64,000 nt of DNA from Planosporangium flavigriseum (GCF_011947225.1 NZ_JAATVW010000006.1:1-64000), one strand, 5' to 3'; numbered from the stretch's first letter, positions 25,978-35,433 are shown. A program made the numbers and translations. Notes: generated from the letters alone by a model not told the origin.

Positions 25978-26172
25978 CCGGTCCGCGGTGAGTAGGCTGA
26001 CGCGGCGTGATTCATCGGGCATGCGAGCGTCGCTGTGCCGTCTTCGGGTCGCGGCCGTGCGCCGGACGCCGATAAAGTACCGAGAGCTACAAGATCGCCG
26101 TTACACACCATCCGTCCGCCAGGTGACTCGAGCTGTGGAAACCTGGCCAACACCGATGCCGGGAGCGTCCGG

Positions 26173-27669
26173 GTGCTGATCCCGACCACGAAGTACGGGC
26201 TCGCCTTCTGCCGCACGGTCGGCGCCAGCGGCGCTGTCGTCATCGCCATCGGCGGCCTGCTCGCCGGCGTCCAGCCGTTCACCGACCCGGCCGGCGTCCT
26301 CCCCGGCGTCCGCGACCTGCGTGAGTCCGCGGTGCTGTCGGTGCTCGTCGTCTACGTCGGGCTGACCCTGCTGCTGGCGGCCTGGTGGCGGATCGGCGCG
26401 CTCGTCCGCCGCTCGCAGGGGCCGTCCTGGCGCGAGTTGGCGGTCACCGCGGGCTGGTGGGCGGCGCCGTTCGTGCTCATCACCCCGGTGTTCAGCGGCG
26501 ACGTCTACAGCTACATCGCGCAAGGGGCGATGACAGCGATGGGCATTGACGCGTACACCGCGGGCCCGGCCGTCATGGGCGGGCCGCTCAGCGCGAACGT
26601 GCCGCCGATCTGGCAGTTCACCCCCGCGCCGTACGGACCGGTCTTCCTCGACCTGGCGGGCTCGGTGACCCGGATGACGGGCGAGCACACCTGGTCGGGC
26701 GTTATCGGGATGCGGATCCTGGCGCTCGTCGGCGTCGGACTGCTGGTGTGGTCGGTACCGCGGCTCGCCCGCGCGTGCGGCGTCGAGCCGAACGCGGCGG
26801 TCTGGCTGTCCGTGCTCAACCCCCTCGTGCTGCTGCATCTCGTGGCCGACGCCCACAACGACGCGCTGATGCTCGGACTGATGGCGGCCGGCCTGGTGTT
26901 CGCGCTGGACCGGCACCCCGTACTGGGCTCGGGGCTGATCGCCCTCGCCGCGTTGGTGAAGGCGCCGGCCGGGCTCGCTGTCGCGTTCGTCGTCCCGATC
27001 TGGGCGGCTGCGCTGACCGGGCGCTGGCGGTGGGCGCGGGCGGCGGTGGGTGCTGTCGGGTCCGCGGCGTTGACCGCGGTCGCCGCCACCGCGGTCGCCG
27101 GCACGGGGTACGGCTGGATCCACGCGCTCAACACCCCGACCCGCGCGCGTACCTGGCTGTCCATCACCACCGACCTCGGTAACGTGACTGGCCGGCTGAC
27201 CGAGTGGTTGGGGCTGGCGAGCCTCGACCAGGCCATGCACGCCTGGTGGACGGTCGGGCTCGTCGCGGCGGGGTGCGTCATCGTGGGCCTGTGGCGGTAC
27301 AGCGCCCAGCTCGGCCCGGTCACCGCGCTGGGCTTGAGTCTCGGCGTGCTCGTGGTGCTCGGCCCGGTCGTGCACCCCTGGTACCTGCTGTGGGCGATCG
27401 TGCCGCTCGCCGTGGCCGGGTCGGAGCGGATCCGCCGCGGCGTGGCCGTAATGTCGGCCGTTCTCGTGATGTTCGTGCTGCCCGGCGGCGTTACGCCGAG
27501 CGTCGAGGCGTTCACCGGCGCGGCGCTGGGCGCGGCGGCGGTCCTGGTCGCCTTCGTGGCTACCACCGGCCTCGGTCGCCGGCAGCTGTGGGCGCCGCTC
27601 GCGGCCGCGTCCGGTCCCTTTCCGGTGCCCGCGGCCGACGGCGGCAGCAGGGTGCTGGAGCTGCGCTGA
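26173..27669 (+). CDS. mptB: polyprenol-phosphate-mannose-dependent alpha-1,6-mannosyltransferase (MptB-like)
   Basis: 498 residues with 11-13 membrane helices, GT-C fold. VFSGDVYSYIAQGAMTAMGIDAY, following the early helices, carries the conserved acidic residue of this family, and FTPAPYGPVFLDL and NPLVLLHLVADAHNDALMLG are further MptB blocks. In mycobacteria and corynebacteria MptB elongates the mannan core of lipomannan using decaprenyl-phosphate-mannose. The GTG at 26173 follows GGGAG at a seven-base spacing; the 46 codons upstream lack family character. It is convergent with the MarR gene, three bases apart. Confidence 0.9.
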   Translation: MLIPTTKYGLAFCRTVGASGAVVIAIGGLLAGVQPFTDPAGVLPGVRDLRESAVLSVLVVYVGLTLLLAAWWRIGALVRRSQGPSWRELAVTAGWWAAPFVLITPVFSGDVYSYIAQGAMTAMGIDAYTAGPAVMGGPLSANVPPIWQFTPAPYGPVFLDLAGSVTRMTGEHTWSGVIGMRILALVGVGLLVWSVPRLARACGVEPNAAVWLSVLNPLVLLHLVADAHNDALMLGLMAAGLVFALDRHPVLGSGLIALAALVKAPAGLAVAFVVPIWAAALTGRWRWARAAVGAVGSAALTAVAATAVAGTGYGWIHALNTPTRARTWLSITTDLGNVTGRLTEWLGLASLDQAMHAWWTVGLVAAGCVIVGLWRYSAQLGPVTALGLSLGVLVVLGPVVHPWYLLWAIVPLAVAGSERIRRGVAVMSAVLVMFVLPGGVTPSVEAFTGAALGAAAVLVAFVATTGLGRRQLWAPLAAASGPFPVPAADGGSRVLELR

Positions 27670-27672
27670 CCC

Positions 27673-28203
27673 CTACCTGATCGGGGTACGCGACTCGTCG
27701 CCGAGCGCGACCAGGACCTCCCGCAGCGCGTCGATGGCGGCCCGGGCGGTGGCTTCCGGGACCGACCGCAGCAGCGTGGCCTGGGCCCCGCTCGCGGCGC
27801 GTACCGCCATTTCGGCGATCTCGATGCCGCTCACGGTGAGCCGCACCCACGAGCTGCGGGCGTCGCGCGGATCGGCCTCCCGCTCGACCAGGCCGATCTG
27901 GGTCAGGCGGCGCAGCAGGTTGCTCGTTCCACCCGACGACAACAGCAGCCGGCTGGTGAGATCGGTGGGGCGTAGCTGGTAGGGCTGCCCGGCGGCGCGG
28001 AGGATGGCCAGCACCTCGTACTCGGCCCTGGTCAGGCCGAGGCGGCTCAGCTGCCCGTTGGTGGCCTCGCCCAGCAGCGCGGCGAGTCGGGCGGCGCGCT
28101 TGCCCAGCTCCAACTCCGGGCCGGCCGCGGCCGGGAGTTCGGCGCGCCAGGCATCGACGATGTCGTCGACGGTGTCCCGCCGTGTGGTGCTCGTGTTCAC
28201 CAC
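27673..28203 (-). CDS. MarR-family regulator
   Basis: 176 residues. The winged helix runs from LTRAEYEVLAILRAAGQPYQ through TDLTSRLLLSSGGTSNLLRR to the wing LVEREADPRDARSSWVRLT, with the DxRxxxVxLT signature. The flanking helices make the dimer. It is divergent from the serine-hydrolase gene with 143 bp between, where a CTTTCCGGAAAG palindrome lies; it probably controls itself and that gene. The inducer is unknown, typically a phenolic compound. Confidence 0.9.
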   Translation of the reverse strand: MVNTSTTRRDTVDDIVDAWRAELPAAAGPELELGKRAARLAALLGEATNGQLSRLGLTRAEYEVLAILRAAGQPYQLRPTDLTSRLLLSSGGTSNLLRRLTQIGLVEREADPRDARSSWVRLTVSGIEIAEMAVRAASGAQATLLRSVPEATARAAIDALREVLVALGDESRTPIR

Positions 28204-28222
28204 TCGACGATACCGGTCCGGC

Positions 28223-28234
28223 CTTTCCGGAAAG
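28223..28234. promoter_or_regulatory. candidate MarR operator
   Basis: Perfect 12-bp palindrome CTTTCCGGAAAG, 20 bp upstream of the marR start and 112 bp upstream of the divergent serine-hydrolase gene. MarR sites are commonly imperfect palindromes of this size; binding is inferred. Confidence 0.45.
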
Positions 28235-28346
28235 CTTTACGGCGAGCCTGTCTCACGTACCGGGGAGGTTCACCGCAGCTCGACGGTGAGAGTGCCCCCT
28301 GCGCTCAGCCCTGCCGCCGAGCCGAACCGGCACTAGGCTTTTCCGG

Positions 28347-29576
28347 GTGATGGAGCGCACGGCGGACCCCGCGCAGCTCGGCTTCGACCCGACTCGGCTG
28401 GACCGCATCGACCGGCACTTCGCCCACTACGTCGACTCCGGCCGCCTACCCGGGTGGCAGCTCGTGGTGACCCGCCGCGGTGAGGTCGCGCACGCCTCCA
28501 TGTACGGCTACCTCAAGCGCGAGGAGCGGGTGCCGGTCCGGCCGGACGCGCTGTGGCGGCTGTTCGCGATGACCAAACCGATCACCTCGGTCGCGGCCAT
28601 GATGCTGTGGGAACGGGGACTGTTCGAACTCACCGACGAGATCAGCCGGTGGCTGCCGGAGTTCGCCGACATGCGGGTGTACAACAAGGGCTCGGCGCGG
28701 CGCCCGCAGACGCTGCCGGCGACGGAGCCGATCCGGGTGTGGCACCTGCTCACCCACACCTCCGGCCTCGCGTACGGCTTCCTGCAGAACACCCCCGTCG
28801 ACGAGATGTACGGCAACGAGGGCTTCGACCTGTACCCGCCGGCCACCCACACCCTCCGCGACGCGTGCGAGGTCTGGGCCCGGCTGCCGCTGCTGTTCGA
28901 GCCCGGCACCGCGTGGGCCTACTCGGTCGCCACCGACGTGCTCGGCCGGCTGGTCGAGGTGGTCAGCGGGGAGACGCTCGACGGCTTCTTCGCCGAGCGG
29001 ATCTTCGGCCACCTCGGCATGGCCGACACCCGCTGGTGGGTCGAGGAAGCCGACAAGGAACGACTGGCCGGGCTGTACGCGCCGCACCCCGTCGACGGCC
29101 ACGCCGCGCACGCCGACGACGTCGGCCGGCTGGCGCTGATGAAGCCGAACATGCTGTCGGGCGGCCACGGGCTCATCTCGACGGCCACCGACTACCACCG
29201 CTTCACCCAGATGCTGCTGCGCGGGGGAGAGCTGAACGGAGAGCGGCTGCTCAGCAGCCGCACGGTGGATTTCATGACCCGCAACCACCTGCCCGGCGAC
29301 GCCGACCTCGGCCGACTGTCGAGAAGCGACTTCGCGGAGACCGCGTTCGAGGGCGTCGGCTTCGGGCTCGGCTTCGCGGTGGTGGACGACCCGGTGCCGG
29401 GCCGGGTGCCCGCCGGCTTCGGCGCGTACGGCTGGGGCGGCGTGGCGAGCACGACGTTCTGGGTCGACCCGGCCGAGGAGCTCACCGCGATGTTCTTCAC
29501 CCAGCTGATGCCGGAGAACGCGTACCCGGTGCGCACCCAGCTGCGTCAGCTCGTCTACTCGGCACTCGTCGATTGA
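28347..29576 (+). CDS. class-C beta-lactamase/esterase-fold protein lacking the nucleophile Ser
   Basis: 409 residues. Overall pattern of the actinobacterial serine-hydrolase group related to EstB and class C beta-lactamases: FDPTRLDRIDRHFAHYVDSG at the start, TKPITSVAAMMLWERGLF after the active site, AYSVATDVLGRLVE with the conserved Tyr, and AYGWGGVASTTFWVDP with the WGG motif. The SxxK nucleophile position, which I recall as SMTK in relatives, reads AMTK here (Ala74, codon GCG at 28566-28568). The lysine and the rest are kept, so it is probably a non-catalytic or re-purposed member. Divergent from MarR. Confidence 0.85.
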   Translation: MMERTADPAQLGFDPTRLDRIDRHFAHYVDSGRLPGWQLVVTRRGEVAHASMYGYLKREERVPVRPDALWRLFAMTKPITSVAAMMLWERGLFELTDEISRWLPEFADMRVYNKGSARRPQTLPATEPIRVWHLLTHTSGLAYGFLQNTPVDEMYGNEGFDLYPPATHTLRDACEVWARLPLLFEPGTAWAYSVATDVLGRLVEVVSGETLDGFFAERIFGHLGMADTRWWVEEADKERLAGLYAPHPVDGHAAHADDVGRLALMKPNMLSGGHGLISTATDYHRFTQMLLRGGELNGERLLSSRTVDFMTRNHLPGDADLGRLSRSDFAETAFEGVGFGLGFAVVDDPVPGRVPAGFGAYGWGGVASTTFWVDPAEELTAMFFTQLMPENAYPVRTQLRQLVYSALVD

Positions 29577-29727
29577 CGTGTGACGCCGGTTACCAGCGCG
29601 TGAACCGGTTTTGCTCCCGAGCGCGAACCGGATCGGCTCCCGGTGCCGCCTTCACTGGGTAGGACCTCACCTTGGCGCGCCCCGGAGCCGGATGTGCGCG
29701 GTGACCGACGGAGCGGGAGAGAACCAT

Positions 29728-31074
29728 ATGGCGGCGACGGGCCGCGGACACACGCTGACTGACGGCCGGCTGCAACTGCCGGCCGTCCGCCGTGTCACCG
29801 CCCGTGTGGTCGCCGTGGCCGGCTCGGTCGGTCTCACCGGCAAAGGCGACCCGACGCGGTGGGGCCGCCCGCCGGGGTCGCCGACGCGCCACACCGACAA
29901 GTTCACCGGCGCCCAGGTGGCGAAGGTGACGGTCGCGGCGGTCGCCGCGTACGTCGTCGCCGACCAGGTACTGGGCGGGCACCGCCCCACGATCCTGGCG
30001 GCGTTGACCGCGCTGCTGGTCGTCCAGGTGACGCTCTACGACACCATCCGCTACGGCTGGCAGCGCATCGGCAGCGTGGTGGTCGGCGTGCTGCTCGCGA
30101 CGCTGCTGTCCGCAGTGTTCGGCCTGACGTGGTGGAGCCTGGGCGTCACCGTGCTGGCCGCGCTCGGCGCGGGTCAGCTGCTCCGGATGGGCGACCACTC
30201 GCCGGAGGTCGCGGTCAACGCGATGCTCGTGCTCGCCCTCGGCAGCGGCAGCCACGGCGGCCTCGACCGGGTGTCCGAGACGCTGATCGGTGCCGCGGTC
30301 GGTGTCCTCGTGAGCCTGGTCGCTCCGGCGGTGCACGTCCAGCCGGCCGGCGACGCCATCCGCAAGCTCTCCGACGAGCTGGGCGGGCTGCTGCGCGCGG
30401 TCGCGACCGACGTCGCGCGGGGCTGGACCGTCGAGCGGTCACTGAACGCGCTGATGCGCGCGCGTGGCCTGGAGGGTCACGTCCGCGCCGCCCAGAGCGC
30501 GCTGGCCCGGGCCGAGGACAGCCTGCGGCTCAATCCGCGTCGCGGCGCCGCCCACGTACCCGAGCGGCTCCGCTCGGCGCTGACCGCGCTCGAGTACTCG
30601 GTGATCCACGTACGCGTGACGTGCCGCTGCCTGGCCGACCGGGTCGAAGGGGTGGCGGTGGCGAATCTGCCCGACCCGGAAGTGCGCCAGGACCTGGCCG
30701 GGCTGCTCGACGCCGCCGGGGAGGCGGTTATCGCGTTCGGCCGGCTGGTCACGTCCGATGTGGGCGGGACGACGGAGGACGCCGACGGGCTGCGGCAGGC
30801 GGCGCGGCGCGCCCGCTCCCTGCGCGACCGGGCCAGTGACTCGCTTCTGGTCGACGCGAAGAAGGAGCCGAAGCTCTGGCGGGTGCACGGCGCGATGCTC
30901 TCGCACCTCGACCGGCTGCTCGACGACGTGGACCCGGGTGGCAACGCGGCGGCGTACGCGATCAGCCGGCTCACCCTGGTGCCGCCCGTCACCACGGCGT
31001 CTCCCGCGCTGTCGCCGGTGGGTATTCGGCTACGCATCCAGCAGGGACTGCGTCGCTGGTCCAACGCGGCCTGA
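29728..31074 (+). CDS. FUSC-like aromatic-acid-exporter-type membrane protein (copy 1)
   Basis: 448 residues. Four to six membrane helices in the first 200 (from VAKVTVAAVAAYVVADQVLGG to VGVLVSLVAPAVHV) are followed by a long helical cytoplasmic part (about 205-440) rich in Arg and Leu. That layout fits the FUSC/ArAE family, transporters for aromatic acids or unknown substrates. GGAGAGAA precedes the ATG at 29728. The next gene is a clear paralogue, 103 bp downstream on the same strand. Confidence 0.8.
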   Translation: MAATGRGHTLTDGRLQLPAVRRVTARVVAVAGSVGLTGKGDPTRWGRPPGSPTRHTDKFTGAQVAKVTVAAVAAYVVADQVLGGHRPTILAALTALLVVQVTLYDTIRYGWQRIGSVVVGVLLATLLSAVFGLTWWSLGVTVLAALGAGQLLRMGDHSPEVAVNAMLVLALGSGSHGGLDRVSETLIGAAVGVLVSLVAPAVHVQPAGDAIRKLSDELGGLLRAVATDVARGWTVERSLNALMRARGLEGHVRAAQSALARAEDSLRLNPRRGAAHVPERLRSALTALEYSVIHVRVTCRCLADRVEGVAVANLPDPEVRQDLAGLLDAAGEAVIAFGRLVTSDVGGTTEDADGLRQAARRARSLRDRASDSLLVDAKKEPKLWRVHGAMLSHLDRLLDDVDPGGNAAAYAISRLTLVPPVTTASPALSPVGIRLRIQQGLRRWSNAA

Positions 31075-31177
31075 GTGATCGAGCCGTTGGTAGCTTTCGC
31101 TCACATTGGCGGATCTGACTCGTAAGATGATCGTTGATCGGTCGTATCGGTGCGGCGGTCTAACGGGAGTGGAAGCT

Positions 31178-32674
31178 ATGAGGGCGTCGGGCCGTGGACG
31201 GACGCTGACTCGGGGCCGGCCGCCGCTGCCGGCAATTGCTCGCCTTCGTAGGTCTGGCCGATCCTCGCCGCCGGCCGGGGCGAGCCGGGCCCGGCTGCGG
31301 GCAGCGGCGGCCGGTCACCCTTCTGCCCTCCGTCTGGTCACGCCGCCCGGCGCGGCTGCCGATGCCGGCTCGGCCGGCTCGGCCGGTGCTGCTCGCTCAG
31401 ACGGCGCCGTCCGCCCTGCGAAGACGCTGTGGTGGACCCGCCGGCCTCGGGTACCGGTGCGCCGCAACGGCCGGCTGCCCGGTTCGCAGACCGCGAAGGT
31501 CGCGGTCGCGACCGTCGCCGCCTATGTCGTCGCCGAAGGCCTGCTGCATGGCGCACAGCCGCCCCTGCTGGCCGCGCTTTCCGCACTGCTGATCGTCCAG
31601 GTCACGCTCTACGACACCATCCGGCACGGATGGCAGCGCATCGGCAGCGTGGTCGTCGGCGTCGTGCTCGCGGCGCTGCTGTCCTCGGTGGTCGGCCTGA
31701 CGTGGTGGAGCCTGGGTATCACGGTGCTCGCGGCGCTCGTCCTCGGTCGGCTGCTGCGACTGGGCGACCACGCGGTCGAGGTTCCGATCAGCGCGATGTT
31801 CGTCCTCGCCGTCAGCAGCCACACGCAGGTCGGGCTGGGGCGGGTGTACGAGACGCTGATCGGCGCCGTGGTCGGGGTGTTGGTCAGCCTGTTGGCGCCG
31901 CCCGTGTACGTCCAACCGGCCGGCGACGCCATCGGTGAACTGGCCGAGGAGCTCGGCGACCTGCTGCACTCGGTCGCCGCCGACATCGACGAGGACTGGA
32001 CCCGTGAGTACGCGGCGGACGCGCTGCGACGCGCCCGTGGCCTGGAGGTGGCGGTTCGCACTGCCCGCAGCGCCCTGAACCGGGCCGAGAACAGTCTGCG
32101 GCTCAACCCGCGTCGCCGAGCCGCCCACGTGCCCAAAAGACTGCGCTCAGGGCTGACCGCGCTCGAGTACTCGACGATCCACGTCCGCGTCACCTGCCGC
32201 TGCCTCGTCGACCGGGTCGACCGGGTGTCGGGGACGGACACGCCCGGCCCGGAGGTGCGCCGGCCGCTCGCGGCACTGCTCGACGCGGCGGGGGAGGCCG
32301 TCACGGCGTTCGGCCGGCTGGTCGCGTCCGATGTGGCCGGTCCGGCGGGAGACGCTGACGGGCTGCGGCAGGCGGTGCGGCGCGCCCGCACCCTGCGCGA
32401 CGTCGCGAGCAGCGCGCTACGGGTGGACGCGGGGAAGGAGCCGGAGATCTGGCGGGCACACGGTGCGGTGCTCGAGCACCTCGACCGGTTGCTCGACGAG
32501 ATCGACCCGGACGCCGAAGAGGCGGCGTACGCGATCGGACGGGTCGCCCCCGCGAGAGGACCCGCCGCCGCGTCGCTCGCCAGGCTCTCGCCCGGTGGCC
32601 TGCGCCGGCGTATCCCGGCCGGACTGCGCCATCGCTCCGCTGCGGTCCGGCCGGCGCGGCCGCGTACCCGCTGA
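31178..32674 (+). CDS. FUSC-like aromatic-acid-exporter-type membrane protein (copy 2)
   Basis: 498 residues, aligned with copy 1 along almost its whole length: GRGRTLTRGRPPLPAI at the start, LIVQVTLYDTIRHGWQRIG, VGLTWWSLGI, RLNPRRRAAHVPKRLRSGL and LVASDVAGPAGDADGLRQA have direct counterparts. It has an extra Ala/Pro/Arg-rich insert of about 60 residues after the start, made of short Gly/Ser/Ala runs. GGGAGTGGAAG precedes the ATG. The pair arose by tandem duplication and may form a heteromeric membrane complex. Confidence 0.8.
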   Translation: MRASGRGRTLTRGRPPLPAIARLRRSGRSSPPAGASRARLRAAAAGHPSALRLVTPPGAAADAGSAGSAGAARSDGAVRPAKTLWWTRRPRVPVRRNGRLPGSQTAKVAVATVAAYVVAEGLLHGAQPPLLAALSALLIVQVTLYDTIRHGWQRIGSVVVGVVLAALLSSVVGLTWWSLGITVLAALVLGRLLRLGDHAVEVPISAMFVLAVSSHTQVGLGRVYETLIGAVVGVLVSLLAPPVYVQPAGDAIGELAEELGDLLHSVAADIDEDWTREYAADALRRARGLEVAVRTARSALNRAENSLRLNPRRRAAHVPKRLRSGLTALEYSTIHVRVTCRCLVDRVDRVSGTDTPGPEVRRPLAALLDAAGEAVTAFGRLVASDVAGPAGDADGLRQAVRRARTLRDVASSALRVDAGKEPEIWRAHGAVLEHLDRLLDEIDPDAEEAAYAIGRVAPARGPAAASLARLSPGGLRRRIPAGLRHRSAAVRPARPRTR

Positions 32675-32679
32675 GGGTT

Positions 32680-32955
32680 CTAGGTCCGGATAACGCTCGC
32701 CTGGTCTTCGATCTCGTCGGCCGTCTCGTCATCTAGCCAGACGCCACCCGTGGCGAGATAGCGGAACCGGTGTTCGCCCGGCGGAAGCGTGATCGAGATG
32801 CTCCGGGACCCGTTGCGGCGGGCGACGAGCACATGCCGTCCCGGCTCCCAGTCGTTGAACGTGCCCACGACGCTGACCTCGCCGGCTGGCTCGTCGGCCG
32901 GCAGGGTGAAGGTGACGCGGGTCTTCGCGCCGAACAGGCGCGAACGCTTGATCAT
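32680..32955 (-). CDS. small isoamylase-N/CBM48-type protein
   Basis: 91 residues: TRVTFTLPADEPAGEVSVVG, FNDWEPGRHVLVARRNG and HRFRYLATGGVWLDDE, the E-set fold of the CBM48/AMPK glycogen-binding domain with the usual FNDW loop. Stand-alone copies like this occur in many actinomycetes; they probably bind glucan or a partner protein. It is convergent with FUSC copy 2, six bases apart. Confidence 0.85.
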   Translation of the reverse strand: MIKRSRLFGAKTRVTFTLPADEPAGEVSVVGTFNDWEPGRHVLVARRNGSRSISITLPPGEHRFRYLATGGVWLDDETADEIEDQASVIRT

Positions 32956-33086
32956 GTGTCGAGCTCCTTCGAAGGGGCCAGGCGAGTGGCAACACCACGC
33001 CGCGGGCGTCCGCAGGAGGCCCGCGATCTACCGTAAGAGTACGACACTCTTCGCAAGAACCGACATCTCACATCGATAGGGAAAGA

Positions 33087-34313
33087 TCAGGACCCGGGCC
33101 GGTGGGGTGACGGCTGCTGCGCCGGGCCGACGTAGCGGTTGCGGCCGGCCAGCACGCCGGTCACCAGTTGCGGTACGGCGAGCAGGAGGAGCAGCGCGAT
33201 CGCCGGCGTCCACGACCGGGTTGCGTCGTGGACCGTGCCGACGAGCAGTGGCCCGCTGGCCGCGATGAGGTATCCGCACGTCTGCGCCATCGCCGACAGC
33301 CGGGCGGTATCGGCGGTCGTGCGGGTACGCAGGACGAAGAGCGTGAGCCCGAGTGGGAACGCGCTGCCCTGGCCCACCCCGACCAGGAGCACCCACAGAT
33401 ACGGCGCAGCCGTCGGGGCCAGCAGGACACCGGCCAGACCCACGATGGTCACCAGCGTGGCGCCGGCGATGAGGGCACGCTGCGCGGGCATCCGGGCCGC
33501 GAGGCTCGGCAGCACGAGCGAGATCGGGATCTGCACCAGCACCGAGGTCGACAGCAACAGCCCGGCCGCGGCGGCGCTGTAGCCGTGGTCGCGGTAGATC
33601 GACGGCAGCCAGGCCAGGACCGCGTAGAACGACAGCGACTGCAGCCCGAAGAAGACGGTCACCTGCCAGGCGAGCGGATCGCGCAGGAGCGACCCCTCAC
33701 TCGTTCGGCTCGCCGGCGGGCTGTGCCGGCTGCGGGTGAACGGCAGCCAGCCGAGGAGCGCCACCACCGCCGGCAGCGCCCAGGCGCCCAGCGCCCCCTG
33801 CCAGCCGAGTCGCAAGGCATCGCCGATCGGTACCGTCGCCCCGGCGGCGACGGCCGCCGAGCCGGTCAGGGCCATCGAGTACACGCCCATCATGGTGCCG
33901 CTGCCCTGTGTGAAGTCCCGCTTGATGATGGCCGGTAAGAGGACGTTGGCGATGGCGATGGCGCCGCTGGCCAGCACCGTGCCGGCGAACAGCACGGTCG
34001 TGCCGCCACCGACCCGCAGGAGCAGGCCGGCCCCGATCACGGCGAGGATAGCGGCGATCACCGGTTCCATACCCCAGCGGCGTGCGAGGGCCGGCGCGGC
34101 GGCGGCCGCCGCGCCCAGGCACAGGACCGGGGCGGCGGTCAGCGCCGAGGCCTCCGCCCCGGACAGGCCGAGGCTCGTCCGCAGATCGGTGAGGACCGGG
34201 CCGACGCTGGCGAGCGCCGGCCGGAGGTTCGCGGCGACCAGCCCGATCGCGAGGCCGAGTAGTACGGGGTGAGGGGCGCGGGTCCTTTTGTCGATCGCGG
34301 TCGCTTGTGCCAT
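33087..34313 (-). CDS. CynX/NimT-type MFS transporter
   Basis: 408 residues, 12 membrane helices. LVAANLRPALASVGPVL at the first helix, APVLCLGAAAAAAPALARRWGME, ANVLLPAIIKRDFTQGSG and ATRSWTPAIALL are characteristic of the CynX/NimT (2-nitroimidazole/cyanate) subfamily, whose substrate range is wide and mostly unknown. It faces a TetR gene across a 436-bp divergent region. Regulation by that TetR is plausible but not shown. Confidence 0.88.
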   Translation of the reverse strand: MAQATAIDKRTRAPHPVLLGLAIGLVAANLRPALASVGPVLTDLRTSLGLSGAEASALTAAPVLCLGAAAAAAPALARRWGMEPVIAAILAVIGAGLLLRVGGGTTVLFAGTVLASGAIAIANVLLPAIIKRDFTQGSGTMMGVYSMALTGSAAVAAGATVPIGDALRLGWQGALGAWALPAVVALLGWLPFTRSRHSPPASRTSEGSLLRDPLAWQVTVFFGLQSLSFYAVLAWLPSIYRDHGYSAAAAGLLLSTSVLVQIPISLVLPSLAARMPAQRALIAGATLVTIVGLAGVLLAPTAAPYLWVLLVGVGQGSAFPLGLTLFVLRTRTTADTARLSAMAQTCGYLIAASGPLLVGTVHDATRSWTPAIALLLLLAVPQLVTGVLAGRNRYVGPAQQPSPHRPGS

Positions 34314-34749
34314 GGGTCAAGGATCGTTCATGACGGCGGTCACATGGTGAGGTGTGCCCTCCGCTCCCACCGTTGGAGAAGAATTCACGCATACCAACGT
34401 CTGAAAACATTGGTGATCAGTTGATTCGCATCAGCAGATTGACATTCGTGGCGGGTCGTGTACCGGTCGGGTGATCACCGTCGACGCGTACGGCTGGTTC
34501 CAGGGTGACCTGGGCGCTCATGGCGCGGTGGCGCTCCATGTCGGGGCCAGGCTTGGTTAGGTCGGGAGCGCGGTGTCGGGGGCGCGGTGTCGGGGGCGCG
34601 GTGTCGGGGCCGCTACGTCGAAGGGCGCCAACGGTAATCCGCTTCACATTTCGGGCAGCTGGGCCTCCGATCTCTCTCTCCGTATAATGGTCATTCTTGT
34701 CCGTAAAGTGGACACCCGGGACTCGGGCGGCTTCAGGGTAGGAGTGCAC
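34314..34749. other. 436-bp divergent region with tandem repeats, promoter and operator
   Basis: Holds three full and one partial copy of a 14-bp repeat (34561-34612, GTCGGGGGCGCGGT), a perfect -10 hexamer TATAAT at 34683-34688, and a TGTCC-N7-GGACA inverted repeat (34698-34714) just downstream of it, where a TetR protein would block transcription. The last two lie before the first TetR gene. No gene is seen. Confidence 0.6.
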
Positions 34750-35433
34750 ATGCAAGCGATCGCCACCCTCTCCGAAGACGGGGATCGGGTAGGTGGTCCC
34801 GGCGGGGAGACCGCGGCGTCGGTCGAGCCGCCGATGGGCTTGCGGGCGCGTAAGAAGCTCGAGACATTCCGGGCGCTGCAGTCCGCGGCGCGGCGCCTGG
34901 TGGGCGAGCGGGGCCTGGCCAACGTGACGACCGAGGAGATCGCGGAAGCCGCGAACGTCTCCAAGCGCACGTTCTTCAACTACTTCGAGTCGAAGGAAGC
35001 CGCGATCTTCGACCGGGAGCCGGGCCGGGCCGAGCGTCTGGCGGACGAACTGGCGGCCCGGCCGGTCGACGAGCCCCCGCTTCAGGCGCTGCGGGCGGCC
35101 TGTGTCACCACGCTCAGGTGCTACGCCCACGAGCTGCAGGAGCTCACCGCGCTGGTCCGGGCCGAGCCGAGCCTGGCCGGGTTCCAGCTGAACGCGTTCG
35201 CGGGGTTCGAGAAGGTCATCGTCGAGTGGGCCGCCGCGCGGACCGGCACCGATCCGGCGACCGACGTGTACCCCGCGCTGCTGGCGGGCGTGACGAACGT
35301 GATGCGCCAGCTGACGGTGGCGCGGTGGCGGCCGGAGACGGGCGACGAAGGGTTCCTCCGGTTGGCGGAGGAGATCTTCGACCTGCTCGCCGGTGGCCTG
35401 GATCCGTCCAGCGGTGTGTCTCCCCGTCGGTGA
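34750..35433 (+). CDS. TetR-family regulator (copy 1)
   Basis: 227 residues from the ATG at 34750, which has GGAG close by. The helix-turn-helix lies in TTEEIAEAANVSKRTFFNYF, preceded by the first helix LETFRALQSAARRLV. The C-terminal ligand-binding part (residues 85-215) is all helical and has little in common with that of the following paralogue. An autoregulatory site is suggested by TATAAT and TGTCC-N7-GGACA directly upstream. It faces the CynX-type transporter, a natural target. Confidence 0.9.
   Translation: MQAIATLSEDGDRVGGPGGETAASVEPPMGLRARKKLETFRALQSAARRLVGERGLANVTTEEIAEAANVSKRTFFNYFESKEAAIFDREPGRAERLADELAARPVDEPPLQALRAACVTTLRCYAHELQELTALVRAEPSLAGFQLNAFAGFEKVIVEWAAARTGTDPATDVYPALLAGVTNVMRQLTVARWRPETGDEGFLRLAEEIFDLLAGGLDPSSGVSPRR
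34852..35003 (+). repeat. 152-bp duplicated segment, copy A
   Basis: Identical to 35602-35753 except at three bases (34866, 34931, 34992). It covers the first helix and the helix-turn-helix of TetR copy 1; identity falls off sharply on both sides. Confidence 0.9.

Noticed and set aside
26101-27375. 424-residue open frame opposite mptB
   Set aside because: Composition is Arg/Asp/Pro-rich noise typical of the antisense frame of membrane proteins.
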